A stretch of 64,000 bases of DNA from Sphingomonas paeninsulae (lineage in GTDB: Bacteria; Pseudomonadota; Alphaproteobacteria; Sphingomonadales; Sphingomonadaceae): NCBI RefSeq assembly GCF_003660165.1, contig NZ_CP032829.1:2555001-2619000 (forward strand), read 5' to 3'. The stretch's first letter is position 1; each line of letters starts with the position of its first letter. Below the pieces are notes generated by a model. The model was not told where the DNA came from, did not search any database, and saw only the letters and a list, made by a program, of their open reading frames with translations. A program made the translations under genes and the position numbers. Positions 35,452-44,250 of the stretch are shown one piece after another.

Positions 35452-36245
35452 GCGCTTAACTGAGCAAGGACGGTTTGCAGGAGCATCGCGAAGTCGGCCA
35501 CGCTGGCGAAGCTGTGCGATGGGCTGTCGAAGGTCGTGAGATGGACCGCCGGATGGGCGCGGGCTGCAGCGAATGCGTCGCTTTGCCACGTATCGGAGAA
35601 AGCGGCTGCGGTGCCGTCCCTGCTTGCTAACAATATGCTGACGGGGATGGTTGATGCGGCCAGCGCCGTTGCAAACGATTCGGCAATAGGCGCATTGCGT
35701 TTCGGCTGGGCCAGCCGACCAAGGCCACGAGCCAGCGCCCGCATATCGATCCGCCCTGTCAAAAGCGCCGCCCAGGCAGCGGGATCGCGCATTCGCCGGA
35801 CGTACCGGCTTTTTATGGCAGCAGCAGGGGGCAAGTCGTCGATGGGCGGGACTACCCAGGGATTGGCGAGGACCAGCGCGTCGACCGCGGTATCCCCCCG
35901 GTATGCGACAAGCGCTGTGGCGGCGTCGCAGTTGCCGAACGCGACGACACGCGTGAGGGCAGGGCACTCCTGCCGAAACGCAGCGACGGCAGAGGCAATG
36001 TCGGGGCCGCTGGACTCATACCCACCGTTCGAGCCCGCGGAATCCCCAACGCCGCGCCGGTCGAAGCGGAGGACTGGATAGCCCTCGGACGCGACGGTTG
36101 CGGCGAGTTCGGCCATGCCGCGATGCGCGCCAATGCGGATTTCATTGCCACCGGAGACGATCAGTAGCCCGGTATTCCGGTCGCCGCTGTCCAGAGTGGC
36201 AGCCAGTTCCACGCCCTCGCATGTGAAAGTCAGGTTGCGACGCAT
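35448..36245 (-). CDS. Hydrolase 1, exosortase A system-associated
   Basis: A 265-residue alpha/beta-hydrolase. GGNEIRIGAHRGMAELA (~33) is the conserved entry of the XrtA-associated hydrolase 1 group, followed by RFDRRGVGDSAG (~62) and VAFGNCDAATALVAY (~102). The nucleophile elbow reads GNCDA, a cysteine instead of the usual serine, followed by SPSHSFAS near the end with the histidine. The ATG at 36245 lies inside the last codons of hydrolase 2 (16-base overlap). Substrate unknown; the gene is found with XrtA loci, so it probably acts on a product or carrier-bound intermediate of that system. Confidence 0.88.
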   Translation of the reverse strand: MRRNLTFTCEGVELAATLDSGDRNTGLLIVSGGNEIRIGAHRGMAELAATVASEGYPVLRFDRRGVGDSAGSNGGYESSGPDIASAVAAFRQECPALTRVVAFGNCDAATALVAYRGDTAVDALVLANPWVVPPIDDLPPAAAIKSRYVRRMRDPAAWAALLTGRIDMRALARGLGRLAQPKRNAPIAESFATALAASTIPVSILLASRDGTAAAFSDTWQSDAFAAARAHPAVHLTTFDSPSHSFASVADFAMLLQTVLAQLSA

Positions 36246-36946
36246 TGGGCAGTCCAATCTGCGATAGCCGCGCTTGCCGTCGCCACGAAGTCGGGATCAT
36301 CGCCCGGTTCGGCATTGCGCCATAGCCGTGTCCCCAGCAGCGAACTGTCGCGCAGCCCGACGTCCTCCGTCAGTCGCGCGGTGTGCCGGTTTGCGGCCTG
36401 TAAGGGCGCGGTCAGCAACTCATTATACAGCGCAGGTGATATAACCTGCCCAGCCAGCGCGGTCGCCTCAGCGCGCGCCCTGCGGTCGATCTCGGTCGCC
36501 GATACCCCGGACGACAGCGCAGTCGCCCGCACCAGATCACGCAGCACCCGCTCACCGGTTTCCGGGGCCAGTCGCCATCCAAAATCGGCAAGGCCATCCA
36601 ATATCGCACCGCCCCGAATCGCCAACGTCAGGCATCGCCCCGTTTCCTCACGGCCCGCCCCACGCCCCGCCCCACGCATAGCATCCGCCAGCGCCCCGAC
36701 AGCATCACGCCAGTCATCCAGTGAAACATTCGCAAGCGGGGTCAGACTTTCCCCCGTCCCCGGTAAATCGGGCAACACGCTCCCGATCCCCCGAACGGCA
36801 AGCGCGCGCATCACCGACACGGTAAACCGCCGCATCCGGTTGGCTTCCTCGAACAACGCTGGCAGCACCAGAACGGTCACCGGCAAGCCTTCACCATGAC
36901 GCAGCAGCATTTCGCTACCGCCGCGCCATGAATAGCGTTCGCTCAA
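36230..36946 (-). CDS. Hydrolase 2, exosortase A system-associated
   Basis: A 238-residue alpha/beta-hydrolase-like protein. VLVLPALFEEANRMRRFTV (~24) is the hallmark of this group (PAxFEEANxxRR), with LPDLPGTGES (~59) as the second block. The usual nucleophile elbow GxSxG is not obvious; LAIRGGAILDG (~108) occupies that place, so catalytic residues are uncertain. It starts at an ATG overlapping the ACP stop as ATGA (36943-36946) and overlaps hydrolase 1 by 16 bases, so the three are expressed as one unit with ACP. Role unknown. Confidence 0.87.
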   Translation of the reverse strand: MSERYSWRGGSEMLLRHGEGLPVTVLVLPALFEEANRMRRFTVSVMRALAVRGIGSVLPDLPGTGESLTPLANVSLDDWRDAVGALADAMRGAGRGAGREETGRCLTLAIRGGAILDGLADFGWRLAPETGERVLRDLVRATALSSGVSATEIDRRARAEATALAGQVISPALYNELLTAPLQAANRHTARLTEDVGLRDSSLLGTRLWRNAEPGDDPDFVATASAAIADWTAQCVAT

Positions 36947-37215
36947 CCGGCTACTTTGTGAACGGCATAGTCCGTGAGCGATCCGAACGTAGCCAACAGA
37001 TCACCGTCGACATCGTCATCGTCGATCACGATGTCCAGACGGTCCTCCAACTCGGTCAACAATCCCGCAACCGCCATCGAATCGAGTTCAGGCAACGCGC
37101 CGAACAGCTCCGTAGAATCGGTAAAGGCATCGGCACGCGCGGCGTCGATCGACAGCACATCACGAAGCACCAAACGCACCGTTTGTTCGATTTCCTGGTG
37201 ACTTTTTGTCGTCAT
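36943..37215 (-). CDS. Acyl carrier protein of the XrtA locus
   Basis: A 90-residue acidic carrier protein. The phosphopantetheine serine is S46 in LPELDSMAVAGLL, followed by acidic helix III (LDIVIDDDDVDGDLL). The ATG at 37215 is chosen for the GGGG five bases upstream; an ATG at 37230 is also in frame. This is not the housekeeping AcpP: it sits in a minus-strand operon with two hydrolases and the acyltransferase, across the control region from an acyl-CoA ligase that could load it. The acyl group is unknown. Confidence 0.92.
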   Translation of the reverse strand: MTTKSHQEIEQTVRLVLRDVLSIDAARADAFTDSTELFGALPELDSMAVAGLLTELEDRLDIVIDDDDVDGDLLATFGSLTDYAVHKVAG

Positions 37216-37251
37216 GCGTGCCCCATTCACATTACCAAAGCAGCGCGCCGA

Positions 37252-38277
37252 TTACCGAGTCCGCACGCGCGCGACAAGCGCCCCGGCTTTTGCGCGTAAT
37301 GCACCAGTAAGTCCCGACACGGTTCGCGTGTTGAACAAAGTCAGCGTGAACAGCGGCGCGCGCGCGTCCATCCAGTCGCGTTTGTAGCGATCGTCCCCGG
37401 TTCCGAAGTCGATCAAATGCACCTTGTCCACATCGATGGCGCGTTCGAACATCGCCGTGCTCATCAGGCTGCCGGGTGAAAACTCGGCCGCGCTGTCGCG
37501 GTGGGCAAGCTTGTGGATGATCGCAACGCCATTTTCCGTGGTCCACAACTGGGCCGCAACCGGATTGCCGTCGATCCGCCCGATCCCCAGTCGCAAATTC
37601 CCTGCCGCACCCTCTTCTTCGGCCATCGCGCGCAGAAATCGGTTCGAACCTTCTTCGGGCTTCCAGCTATCGGCATAGACGCTTTCGTAATCGTCCCAGG
37701 TATCCTCGTCGAACCGATCGAATATGGTGATATCCAGACCAGCTTTCGCGCCTTTACGCTTAACCGTGGACCGCAACTCCCCCGGTCGCGCCGCCCAATA
37801 ATCGGCGAAACTCTGGCCGGTGACATCGACCGTCCAGTTGCAGCTTGTCTCGGTCGCGGTGGCCGACCAGTGCGCACGCCGAAAAGCACGGCTCAGCAGG
37901 TCGGTGTTTTCCAACGTCATTGGCGAAAGGCGGATCGACGTCAGCCGCTTGCCAGCCCGACGCGCGATCGCGGTCAGTAACGCAACCGCAGTCCTGTCCT
38001 CGGGCGTGCCGGTGAATACCGGCCCGAACTTCAATGAATACCAGCTTGCCAGCGCAAAAGCCTTGCCCTGACCGTCCTCGGCCAGAAACAGCCACGCATC
38101 CGAACCATCGGCGCGGGCGCGGGTAATCAGCGGATAGGGCGCAGGGGGGCAATGCTCCATCGTGCGGGCAAACCAGTCGAACCTGTCGAACAGCGACGCT
38201 TGCGCTTCCCGCTCCAGTCCCGCTGCGCTCCCCTTTGCATCGGCAAGGTTACGGAATATTTCACCCTTTACCCACAA
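37252..38277 (-). CDS. GNAT/FemAB-like acyltransferase of the XrtA locus
   Basis: A 341-residue protein of the GNAT superfamily in the FemAB/BioF2-like form. The core segment SFADYWAARPGELRSTVKRKGAKAG (~165) and the C-terminal block NPVAAQLWTTENGVAIIHKLAHRDSAAEFSPGSLMSTAMFE...VHLIDFGTGDDRYKRDWM (~243-305) are typical of this group. No ATG suits the N-terminus; TTG at 38277 is used, with a G6 stretch ~10 bases upstream. It probably transfers an acyl or aminoacyl group, perhaps from the adjacent ACP, onto a lipid or sugar. First gene of the left-hand XrtA operon. Confidence 0.85.
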   Translation of the reverse strand: MWVKGEIFRNLADAKGSAAGLEREAQASLFDRFDWFARTMEHCPPAPYPLITRARADGSDAWLFLAEDGQGKAFALASWYSLKFGPVFTGTPEDRTAVALLTAIARRAGKRLTSIRLSPMTLENTDLLSRAFRRAHWSATATETSCNWTVDVTGQSFADYWAARPGELRSTVKRKGAKAGLDITIFDRFDEDTWDDYESVYADSWKPEEGSNRFLRAMAEEEGAAGNLRLGIGRIDGNPVAAQLWTTENGVAIIHKLAHRDSAAEFSPGSLMSTAMFERAIDVDKVHLIDFGTGDDRYKRDWMDARAPLFTLTLFNTRTVSGLTGALRAKAGALVARVRTR

Positions 38278-38299
38278 AACGCATTATCCCCCCGGCCAA

Positions 38300-38336
38300 C
38301 CGCATGGTGCGGCAAATGGTCCCGCATGGTGCGGCA
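38300..38336. promoter_or_regulatory. Tandem palindromic operator between the two XrtA operons
   Basis: Two identical 15-base copies of CCGCATGGTGCGGCA lie at 38300-38314 and 38322-38336. Each contains a short inverted repeat (CCGCA-TGG-TGCGG), and the copies start 22 bases apart, two turns of the helix, so two protein dimers could bind the same face. They lie in the 76-base gap between the divergent acyltransferase and acyl-CoA ligase genes, immediately before an AAAGGAG ribosome site. The binding protein is unknown. Confidence 0.6.
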
Positions 38337-38353
38337 TAGTTAAAGGAGCAGGT

Positions 38354-39861
38354 GTGGAAGAGCCAGACCCGGTCCCGCGTCCCCTCGATCATCTGTTCCT
38401 TCGCGGGACTCCCGATGCGCCCGCTTTGATTACCAAAGCGGTAACATTGAATTATTCACAGGCCGAACACGCCGTCGGTACGCTGGCGACTGCGCTGAAG
38501 GCGCGGGGGCTGTCACAGGGCGCGCGCGTGGCGACATGGCTACCCAAGACGGTCGAAGCGTGCCTGATGCCGCTGGCGACGGCGCGAGCGGGACTGGTGC
38601 ATATTCCAGTGAACCCAATGTTACGCCGTGCTCAGGTTGCTCACATTCTGGCCGATAGCGGTGCCGAACTTTTACTGACGACCGCAGGACGGGCAGCGAC
38701 ACTCGAACCGGGCGATCTGGCCGACGCAAGCATATGGTTCGAACCCGACGCCATAGCGGCGCGCGGGCAGGGTGTTCCTTTGAAACCATCAAGTGCCGAT
38801 CCCGATGTCCTGACCGCAATCCTCTACACATCGGGGTCCACCGGTCGGCCAAAGGGTGTGATGCTCAGCCACGCCAATCTCTGGCTCGGTGCGATCAGCG
38901 TCGCACATTATCTGAAACTGACGCCTGCCGACCGCACGCTGGCGGTTCTGCCGCTGGGTTTCGATTACGGCCAGAACCAGCTTTTTTCGACATGGGCGGC
39001 GGGTGGCGCGGTCATTCCCTTCGACTATCTGGTTCCCCGCGATGTTGTTCGCGCGATCGAACGTGAAAAGATTACCACGCTGGCCGCTGTTCCGCCCCTT
39101 TGGCTGCAATTGGTCGAAAGCGAATGGCCGGACATCGCCGCACAATCGGTAAAGCGGCTGACCAATTCGGGCGGTGCGCTGACGCCGGGATTGATCGACC
39201 GGATGCAGACGACATTTCCGAACGCCGACATTTATCCGATGTACGGGCTGACAGAGGCATTTCGATCGACCTATCTCGATCCCACACTGGTTGCCGCGCA
39301 CCCGACTTCGATGGGCAAGGCTATTCCGTTTGCAGAAATTATGGTCGTGGCAGCAGACGGGACGCAGGCAAAGGTCGGCCAACCCGGCGAACTTGTCCAT
39401 GCGGGACCACTGGTGGCTCAGGGGTATTGGCACGACGCCGAACGGACAGCCTTGCGGTTTCACGACGCGCCGTCATGGTCGCGCTATGGGGCAGGGCAGT
39501 CTGGTCGGGCGACACGGTAAAGCGTGATGCAGAGGGGCTATTGTATTTTGTTGGGCGGGAAGACGAGATGATAAAGACATCGGGCCACCGGGTCAGCCCG
39601 CTCGAGATCGAGGAAGCCGCGCTTGCCAGCGGTGTCGTTGGCGAAGCCGTGGCTCACGGCATTTACGACGAGCGTCTGGGGCAGGCGATCCGCCTCGTCG
39701 CGCGCGGTGACGCTATAGGGGAGACCGCGTTGCGTGCGCATTTGAAAGCTGAATTGCCGAGCCATATGCAACCGCGCGTCGTTGAATGGCGCGCCGAACT
39801 GCCGCGCAATGCGAATGGCAAGATCGACCGGGCGGCTATTCGTGCAGAGGCTATTTCGTGA
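38354..39861 (+). CDS. Acyl-CoA ligase (AMP-forming), exosortase A system-associated; one frameshift as sequenced
   Basis: An adenylating enzyme of about 502 residues once corrected. Start GTG 38354, with AAAGGAG 5 bases upstream; the open frame extends further back without coding character. The AMP-binding loop is YTSGSTGRPKGVMLSH (~157), then MYGLTEAFRSTYLDP (~296). The frame breaks at the G4 run 39488-39491; one added G restores GGRAVWSGDTVKRDAEGLLYFVGREDEMIKTSGHRVSP and the catalytic-lysine end NANGKIDRAAI. It activates an unknown carboxylic acid, possibly for the locus ACP. Its stop overlaps the decarboxylase GTG start by 4 bases. Confidence 0.9.
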
Positions 39862-41057
39862 AGCCGTCGGGCAACATACCGCGCTGGTTCGATGGCGCGC
39901 GCATGACGGCTGCAATGGAACATAGTGACGTCACGCCGTCATTCTTTTACGACTTCGGCATCGTTCGGGAAAAGGTCGCGATGCTGCGCGGGGCGCTGCC
40001 CGCAGGCGTCGGCATCCATTACGCGATGAAGGCCAATCCGCTGCCCGCAATGGTGTCGGCGATGGTGGCACTCGTTGACGGTATCGACGTCGCGTCGGGA
40101 GGCGAACTGGCAGTTGCCCTGAAGGCTGGGGCTGTTCATATTTCCTTCGCTGGCCCCGGAAAGCGCGATGCCGAGCTAGAGTCTGCGATCCGTGCGGGGA
40201 GCACGATCAATCTCGAATCCGAAACAGAGGCGACGCGCGCCCTGTCGATTGCCGAACGGCTGGGCATGACGCCACGCCTTGCCGTGCGGGTGAACCCGGA
40301 TTTTGCTCTTAAAGGCTCGGGCATGAAGATGGGCGGTGGCGCCGCCCCCTTCGGCGTCGATGCAGAACGGGTTCCGGCGCTGGTCAAACGCCTGATCGCG
40401 ACAGGGGCCGACTGGCGGGGGTTTCATATTTTTGCGGGCAGTCAGGCGCTCGATAGCGGCGCGATTGCCGATACTCAGGCGGCGACCGTCGCACTGGCGG
40501 GAAAACTTGCGCAAGAAGTCGGGGCCACGCCACCGCTGGTCAATCTCGGCGGCGGATTCGGTATTCCGTATTTCGCGGGTGAACAACCGATAGATGTCGC
40601 GATGATCGGAGAGCGCCTTGGCGGAGTGCTGGAAAACCGCGACTCGATTTTGAAGGACAGTAAATTCGCTATCGAACTCGGACGCTGGCTGGTCGGGGAG
40701 TGCGGCATTTATCTGACGCGCGTTGTCGACCGCAAGGAAAGCCGGGGGGAAATTTTCCTCGTGACCGATGGCGGACTACATCATCAACTGGCGGCAAGCG
40801 GCAATTTTGGCACCGTCGTCCGGCGGAATTACCCGATTGCAGTCGCGAATCGATTCGGTTTCGATGTGGAGGAAACCGTCAGCGTCGTCGGCTGCCTTTG
40901 CACGCCGCTCGACCGACTGGGCGATCAGGTTGGCCTGCCGCGCGCCGACGTGGGCGATGTCATCGCAGTATTCATGGCGGGTGCTTATGGAGCTTCGGCC
41001 AGCCCTGCGTCGTTTTTGGGACACAGCCCTGCACGCGAAGTGCTGACCAAAGTTTAG
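39858..41057 (+). CDS. PLP-dependent decarboxylase, exosortase A system-associated
   Basis: A 399-residue fold-type III (alanine-racemase-like) decarboxylase related to diaminopimelate/ornithine decarboxylases. PLP lysine K58 in HYAMKANPLP, VASGGELAVALKAG (~75), VNLGGGFGIPYF (~229) and the C-terminal CTPLDRLGDQVGLP...FMAGAYGASASPASF block are clear. Start is GTG 39858 overlapping the ligase stop. The substrate in XrtA loci is not known; an amino-acid-derived amine, later joined to the acyl group made by the ligase, is a reasonable guess. A 114-base gap follows before the export genes and may hold a second promoter. Confidence 0.92.
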   Translation: MKPSGNIPRWFDGARMTAAMEHSDVTPSFFYDFGIVREKVAMLRGALPAGVGIHYAMKANPLPAMVSAMVALVDGIDVASGGELAVALKAGAVHISFAGPGKRDAELESAIRAGSTINLESETEATRALSIAERLGMTPRLAVRVNPDFALKGSGMKMGGGAAPFGVDAERVPALVKRLIATGADWRGFHIFAGSQALDSGAIADTQAATVALAGKLAQEVGATPPLVNLGGGFGIPYFAGEQPIDVAMIGERLGGVLENRDSILKDSKFAIELGRWLVGECGIYLTRVVDRKESRGEIFLVTDGGLHHQLAASGNFGTVVRRNYPIAVANRFGFDVEETVSVVGCLCTPLDRLGDQVGLPRADVGDVIAVFMAGAYGASASPASFLGHSPAREVLTKV

Positions 41058-41171
41058 CTAAACGCTATATAAACCCTTTTTGGGCTATTCCGAATTGACC
41101 CCGTGGCCCGAGGTGCGCCCTGTGCGCATTTGCGGATGTGACGTCGTGGGATGGATTTAGAGGTGTTATTG

Positions 41172-41810
41172 ATGCGTTTCTCGTCACTGGTGCTGGGTAT
41201 CAGCGTTTCCGCCGTGTTGCTTTCGGGCTGCTCCGGGAGCCGTTCGGGTAGCCAACTGCCGCCTGCTGCTTTCGTCAGCGCCACGGGCGACGGACCGAGC
41301 GACGAATATGTCATTGGGCCGCTCGATCAGCTTACCATCTTCGTCTGGCGCAATCCCGAACTCGGCGCAAAGGTTCAGGTGCGACCCGATGGGCGTATAA
41401 CGACGCCGCTGATTTCCGACTTGCCAGCGGTGGGCAAGACGCCTGCCCAGCTATCGGCCGACATCAAGACGGCCTTGTCTGCCTATATCAACGATCCGCG
41501 CGTTTCGGTGATCGTCGATAATTTTTCAGGCACCTTCTCGCAACAGGTCCGCATCGTCGGTGCGACTGAAAAGCCAGCATCGATTCCTTATCGTGCGAAC
41601 ATGACGCTGCTCGACGCCATGATCGCTGTCGGCGGCCTTTCCGAGCGCGCCTCGGGTGATCGGGCGCGTTTGATCCGTGCCGACCGCAAGACCGGCAAGC
41701 AGGTCGAATTTCAGCTAAAGCTCAGCAAGTTGTTGAGGCAGGGTGATTCGACGGCCAACGTCCGGCTCGAACCTGGCGACGTCATTATCATCCCAAGCAG
41801 CGCCTTCTGA
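41172..41810 (+). CDS. XrtA-associated polysaccharide export lipoprotein (Wza-like)
   Basis: A 212-residue outer-membrane export protein. The ATG at 41172 opens a lipoprotein signal (MRFSSLVLGISVSAVLLSGCSGS, lipid cysteine at ~20). The Poly_export domain starts DEYVIGPLDQLTIFVWRNPELG (~44) and contains VRPDGRITTPLISDLPAVGKTPAQL; a SLBB domain follows (GATEKPASIPYRANMTLLDAMIAVGGL, ~138). Such proteins form the outer-membrane gate for exopolysaccharide. Length is shorter than Wza, usual for this group. Its stop and the next start share a base (TGATG). Confidence 0.93.
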   Translation: MRFSSLVLGISVSAVLLSGCSGSRSGSQLPPAAFVSATGDGPSDEYVIGPLDQLTIFVWRNPELGAKVQVRPDGRITTPLISDLPAVGKTPAQLSADIKTALSAYINDPRVSVIVDNFSGTFSQQVRIVGATEKPASIPYRANMTLLDAMIAVGGLSERASGDRARLIRADRKTGKQVEFQLKLSKLLRQGDSTANVRLEPGDVIIIPSSAF

Positions 41811-43348
41811 TGAACGGCCTGTACGACGAGCTTCTGGTTGCGCTGCACGGCATCTGGCTGCGGCGCTGGCTTGCTCTCGGCGTAGGGTGGGCGATTGCGC
41901 TTGTCGGCTGGACTGTCGTCGGCATGATTCCGAACCGATATGAATCGGTGTCGCGCATCCTGATCCAGACGAACTCGCTGTTGCCCGACAAGGTTGGAAT
42001 TACTTCGCAGGATCAGCAGCAGGGCATCGAATCGGTACGTCAGACATTGCTGTCGGCGGTCAATTTGCAACAGGTCGTGCGCGGGACCGATCTGGCGCAG
42101 CGTGCCAAGACGGACAAGGCTGTTGCCGACGCCGCAGCCGGACTGACGAAGAATATCAAGATCATCTCGCAGCAGGATAATCTGTTCGAAATCAGCGCGT
42201 CGTCGGGTGATTCGAGCTTGTCGGACGCAACCAACGCAAAGCTGTCGCGCCAGATCGTCCAGAAACTGATCGACCTGTTCGTGGATGGCAATTTGGCTGG
42301 CGGGCGGATGGAAACCGGCCAGACGCTGACGTTTCTGAATGCTCAGCTTAATCTGCGCGGCCAGCAACTCGCCGATGCAGAGGCAAAGCGTCAGCAGTTT
42401 TCTGAGAAATATATGGCGCTGTTGCCCGGCACCGGTTCGATCTCCGACCGGATCGACGCCGCCCGGACCGAAATGTCGCGCATCGATGGCGACCTCAGTG
42501 CCGCGCAGAGCGGTCTGGCGGCGGTTAATGGACAGCTTGCCGCGACGCCTGCTGCAACGCGCACTCCTGGCACAATGTCTGCGGGGGCAGTCGGCGACGG
42601 TCGCGCGGCTGCGATTCAGGCTCAGATTGCTGATGGACAGGCGCGCGGCTGGACCAACGCACATCCGGATATGGTGGCTCTGCGCAACCAGCTCGCCCGC
42701 ACGCCCGCTGGCGGTGGTGGAACTGGCAGTATGAGCGCGGGAACGTCCACTCCGAACCCGATGTACGTCAGTTTACGGTCTATGCAGGCCGAAAAACAGG
42801 CCGTTGCGGGTGCGTTATCGTCCAGAAAGGCGCAGATTCAGGCCCAAATCAACGGTGTTCTGGCTGCGCAGGCCGCAAATCCCGAAATGGCGGCCCAACA
42901 AACCGAGCTTGATCGGAACTACACTGTCCTGAAAACGCAGTACGATAAAATGCTCGCCGACCGAGAGGATGTGAAGCTCCGCGGCCAGGTCCAGACCCAG
43001 ACCGATGCCATAAAATTCAGCGTTATCGACCCACCCTCCGCCCCTCGAATCCCGGCAGCACCGAATCGCCCTCTTTTGCTAACGCTGGTGCTGCTCGTCG
43101 CTCTCGCCGGTGGTGCCGGAGCCGCTTTCGCACTGGGCCAGCTACGCAAAACCTACGCCACCGCCCCCCGCCTCGCTGCGGCAAGTGGGTTGCCGGTTCT
43201 CGGTTCAATCGGGGAGGTAATCCCGCAGGCCGAAAAGACCGAGCGTCGCCGCAAACTCAAACTGTTCGCAGGCGGCGGAGCAGCACTGGCTGGGGTCTAT
43301 GCAATCCTGATGATCGTAGAGTTTATCCAGCGGAGCATGGTGGCATGA
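41810..43348 (+). CDS. XrtA-system polysaccharide chain-length determinant (Wzz-like)
   Basis: A 512-residue inner-membrane protein with a membrane span near the start (WLALGVGWAIALVGWTVVGM, ~17-36), a long periplasmic coiled coil (~60-400), and two spans near the end (LLLTLVLLVALAGGAGAAF ~420-440 and AALAGVYAILMIVEFI ~490-505). The N-terminal Wzz block (VSRILIQTNSLLPDK) and the C-terminal PPSAPRIPAAPNRP proline block before the last spans are typical. It sets polysaccharide chain length and contacts the tyrosine kinase encoded next (ATGA overlap). Confidence 0.92.
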   Translation: MNGLYDELLVALHGIWLRRWLALGVGWAIALVGWTVVGMIPNRYESVSRILIQTNSLLPDKVGITSQDQQQGIESVRQTLLSAVNLQQVVRGTDLAQRAKTDKAVADAAAGLTKNIKIISQQDNLFEISASSGDSSLSDATNAKLSRQIVQKLIDLFVDGNLAGGRMETGQTLTFLNAQLNLRGQQLADAEAKRQQFSEKYMALLPGTGSISDRIDAARTEMSRIDGDLSAAQSGLAAVNGQLAATPAATRTPGTMSAGAVGDGRAAAIQAQIADGQARGWTNAHPDMVALRNQLARTPAGGGGTGSMSAGTSTPNPMYVSLRSMQAEKQAVAGALSSRKAQIQAQINGVLAAQAANPEMAAQQTELDRNYTVLKTQYDKMLADREDVKLRGQVQTQTDAIKFSVIDPPSAPRIPAAPNRPLLLTLVLLVALAGGAGAAFALGQLRKTYATAPRLAAASGLPVLGSIGEVIPQAEKTERRRKLKLFAGGGAALAGVYAILMIVEFIQRSMVA

Positions 43349-44250
43349 ACATGATTCGTACTACACCGCTGGTCGCTGACTCGACCCCAAAATCATCGCT
43401 GATCGAACGCGCCGCAGAGGTCTATGATTTCGCTCTGGTCGCCCGCCCGCCCGTCGTCGCGGCCCCCTTCGAACAGCCCGTTGTTCCAGCAATCGTACAA
43501 CCTCGCCGCGGACCTAACCCAATCGTTCCGGTTGATCCAGATCGCTTGCGAGAAGCCGGGTTCATCATTCCCGATGGACCCCCGGGCACGTTGGTCGAAG
43601 AGTTCCGACTGGTGAAACGCCAGTTGATTCTGAACGCCAATGGCGGCGCAAAAGGGCAGCCGATCGAACATGGCCGGATGATCCTGGTCTGCTCCGCTCA
43701 ACCCAATGAGGGCAAGACGTTCTGCGCGGTCAACCTGGCGCTCAGCCTTGCCAGCGAACGCGACACTGAAGTGCTGCTGGTCGATGCTGATGTCGCCAAA
43801 CCCGAAGTCCTTTCCACGCTTGGCCTGGAAGGGGACGCGGGCTTGATGGACGCGCTCGCCGATCCGACGATCGACGTCGAGAGCCTCGTCATCCGTACCA
43901 ATATCGCCAAGCTGAGTGTGCTTCCTGCGGGCAAGGCTGCTCACGATGACAATGAATTGCTGGCATCCGCACGTACCAAAGTCGTGTTGGAAAGCCTCGC
44001 CACATCTAACCCGAACCGCATCGTGATTTTTGATTCTGCACCTGCGCTGGCGGCATCGCCCGCTTCGGTGCTGGCGCTCCATGTCGGGCAAGTACTGATG
44101 ATTGTCCGCGCGGATCGCACGACCGAAGCCGAACTCAAAGATGCCATCGCGCTGGTCGATGGCTGTGAAAATATCAGCCTGTTGCTCAACGCCGCGAGTT
44201 TCGCTGGCGGGACAAGGAGCTTTGGCTCGTATTACGGACACGATAAATGA
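43345..44250 (+). CDS. XrtA-associated tyrosine autokinase
   Basis: A 301-residue BY-kinase. After an N-terminal linker comes FIIPDGPPGTLVEEFRLVKRQLI (~73), Walker A CSAQPNEGKTFCAVNLALSL (~116), Walker A' VLLVDADVAKPEVLSTLGL (~143) and Walker B RIVIFDSAPAL (~226). The C-terminus has only a short tyrosine tail (SFGSYYGHDK), as expected for the stand-alone kinase whose transmembrane activator is the chain-length protein. Phosphorylation cycles control polysaccharide polymerisation. Both ends overlap neighbouring genes as ATGA. Confidence 0.92.
   Translation: MNMIRTTPLVADSTPKSSLIERAAEVYDFALVARPPVVAAPFEQPVVPAIVQPRRGPNPIVPVDPDRLREAGFIIPDGPPGTLVEEFRLVKRQLILNANGGAKGQPIEHGRMILVCSAQPNEGKTFCAVNLALSLASERDTEVLLVDADVAKPEVLSTLGLEGDAGLMDALADPTIDVESLVIRTNIAKLSVLPAGKAAHDDNELLASARTKVVLESLATSNPNRIVIFDSAPALAASPASVLALHVGQVLMIVRADRTTEAELKDAIALVDGCENISLLLNAASFAGGTRSFGSYYGHDK

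Noticed and set aside
38300-38336. CRISPR-like array from the repeated 15-mer
   Set aside because: Only two copies, a 7-base spacer and no cas genes; it fits an operator.
38278-38353. Sigma-54 promoter for the XrtA operons
   Set aside because: No GG/GC pair with the required 10-base spacing and TGGCAC/TTGC context could be placed convincingly.
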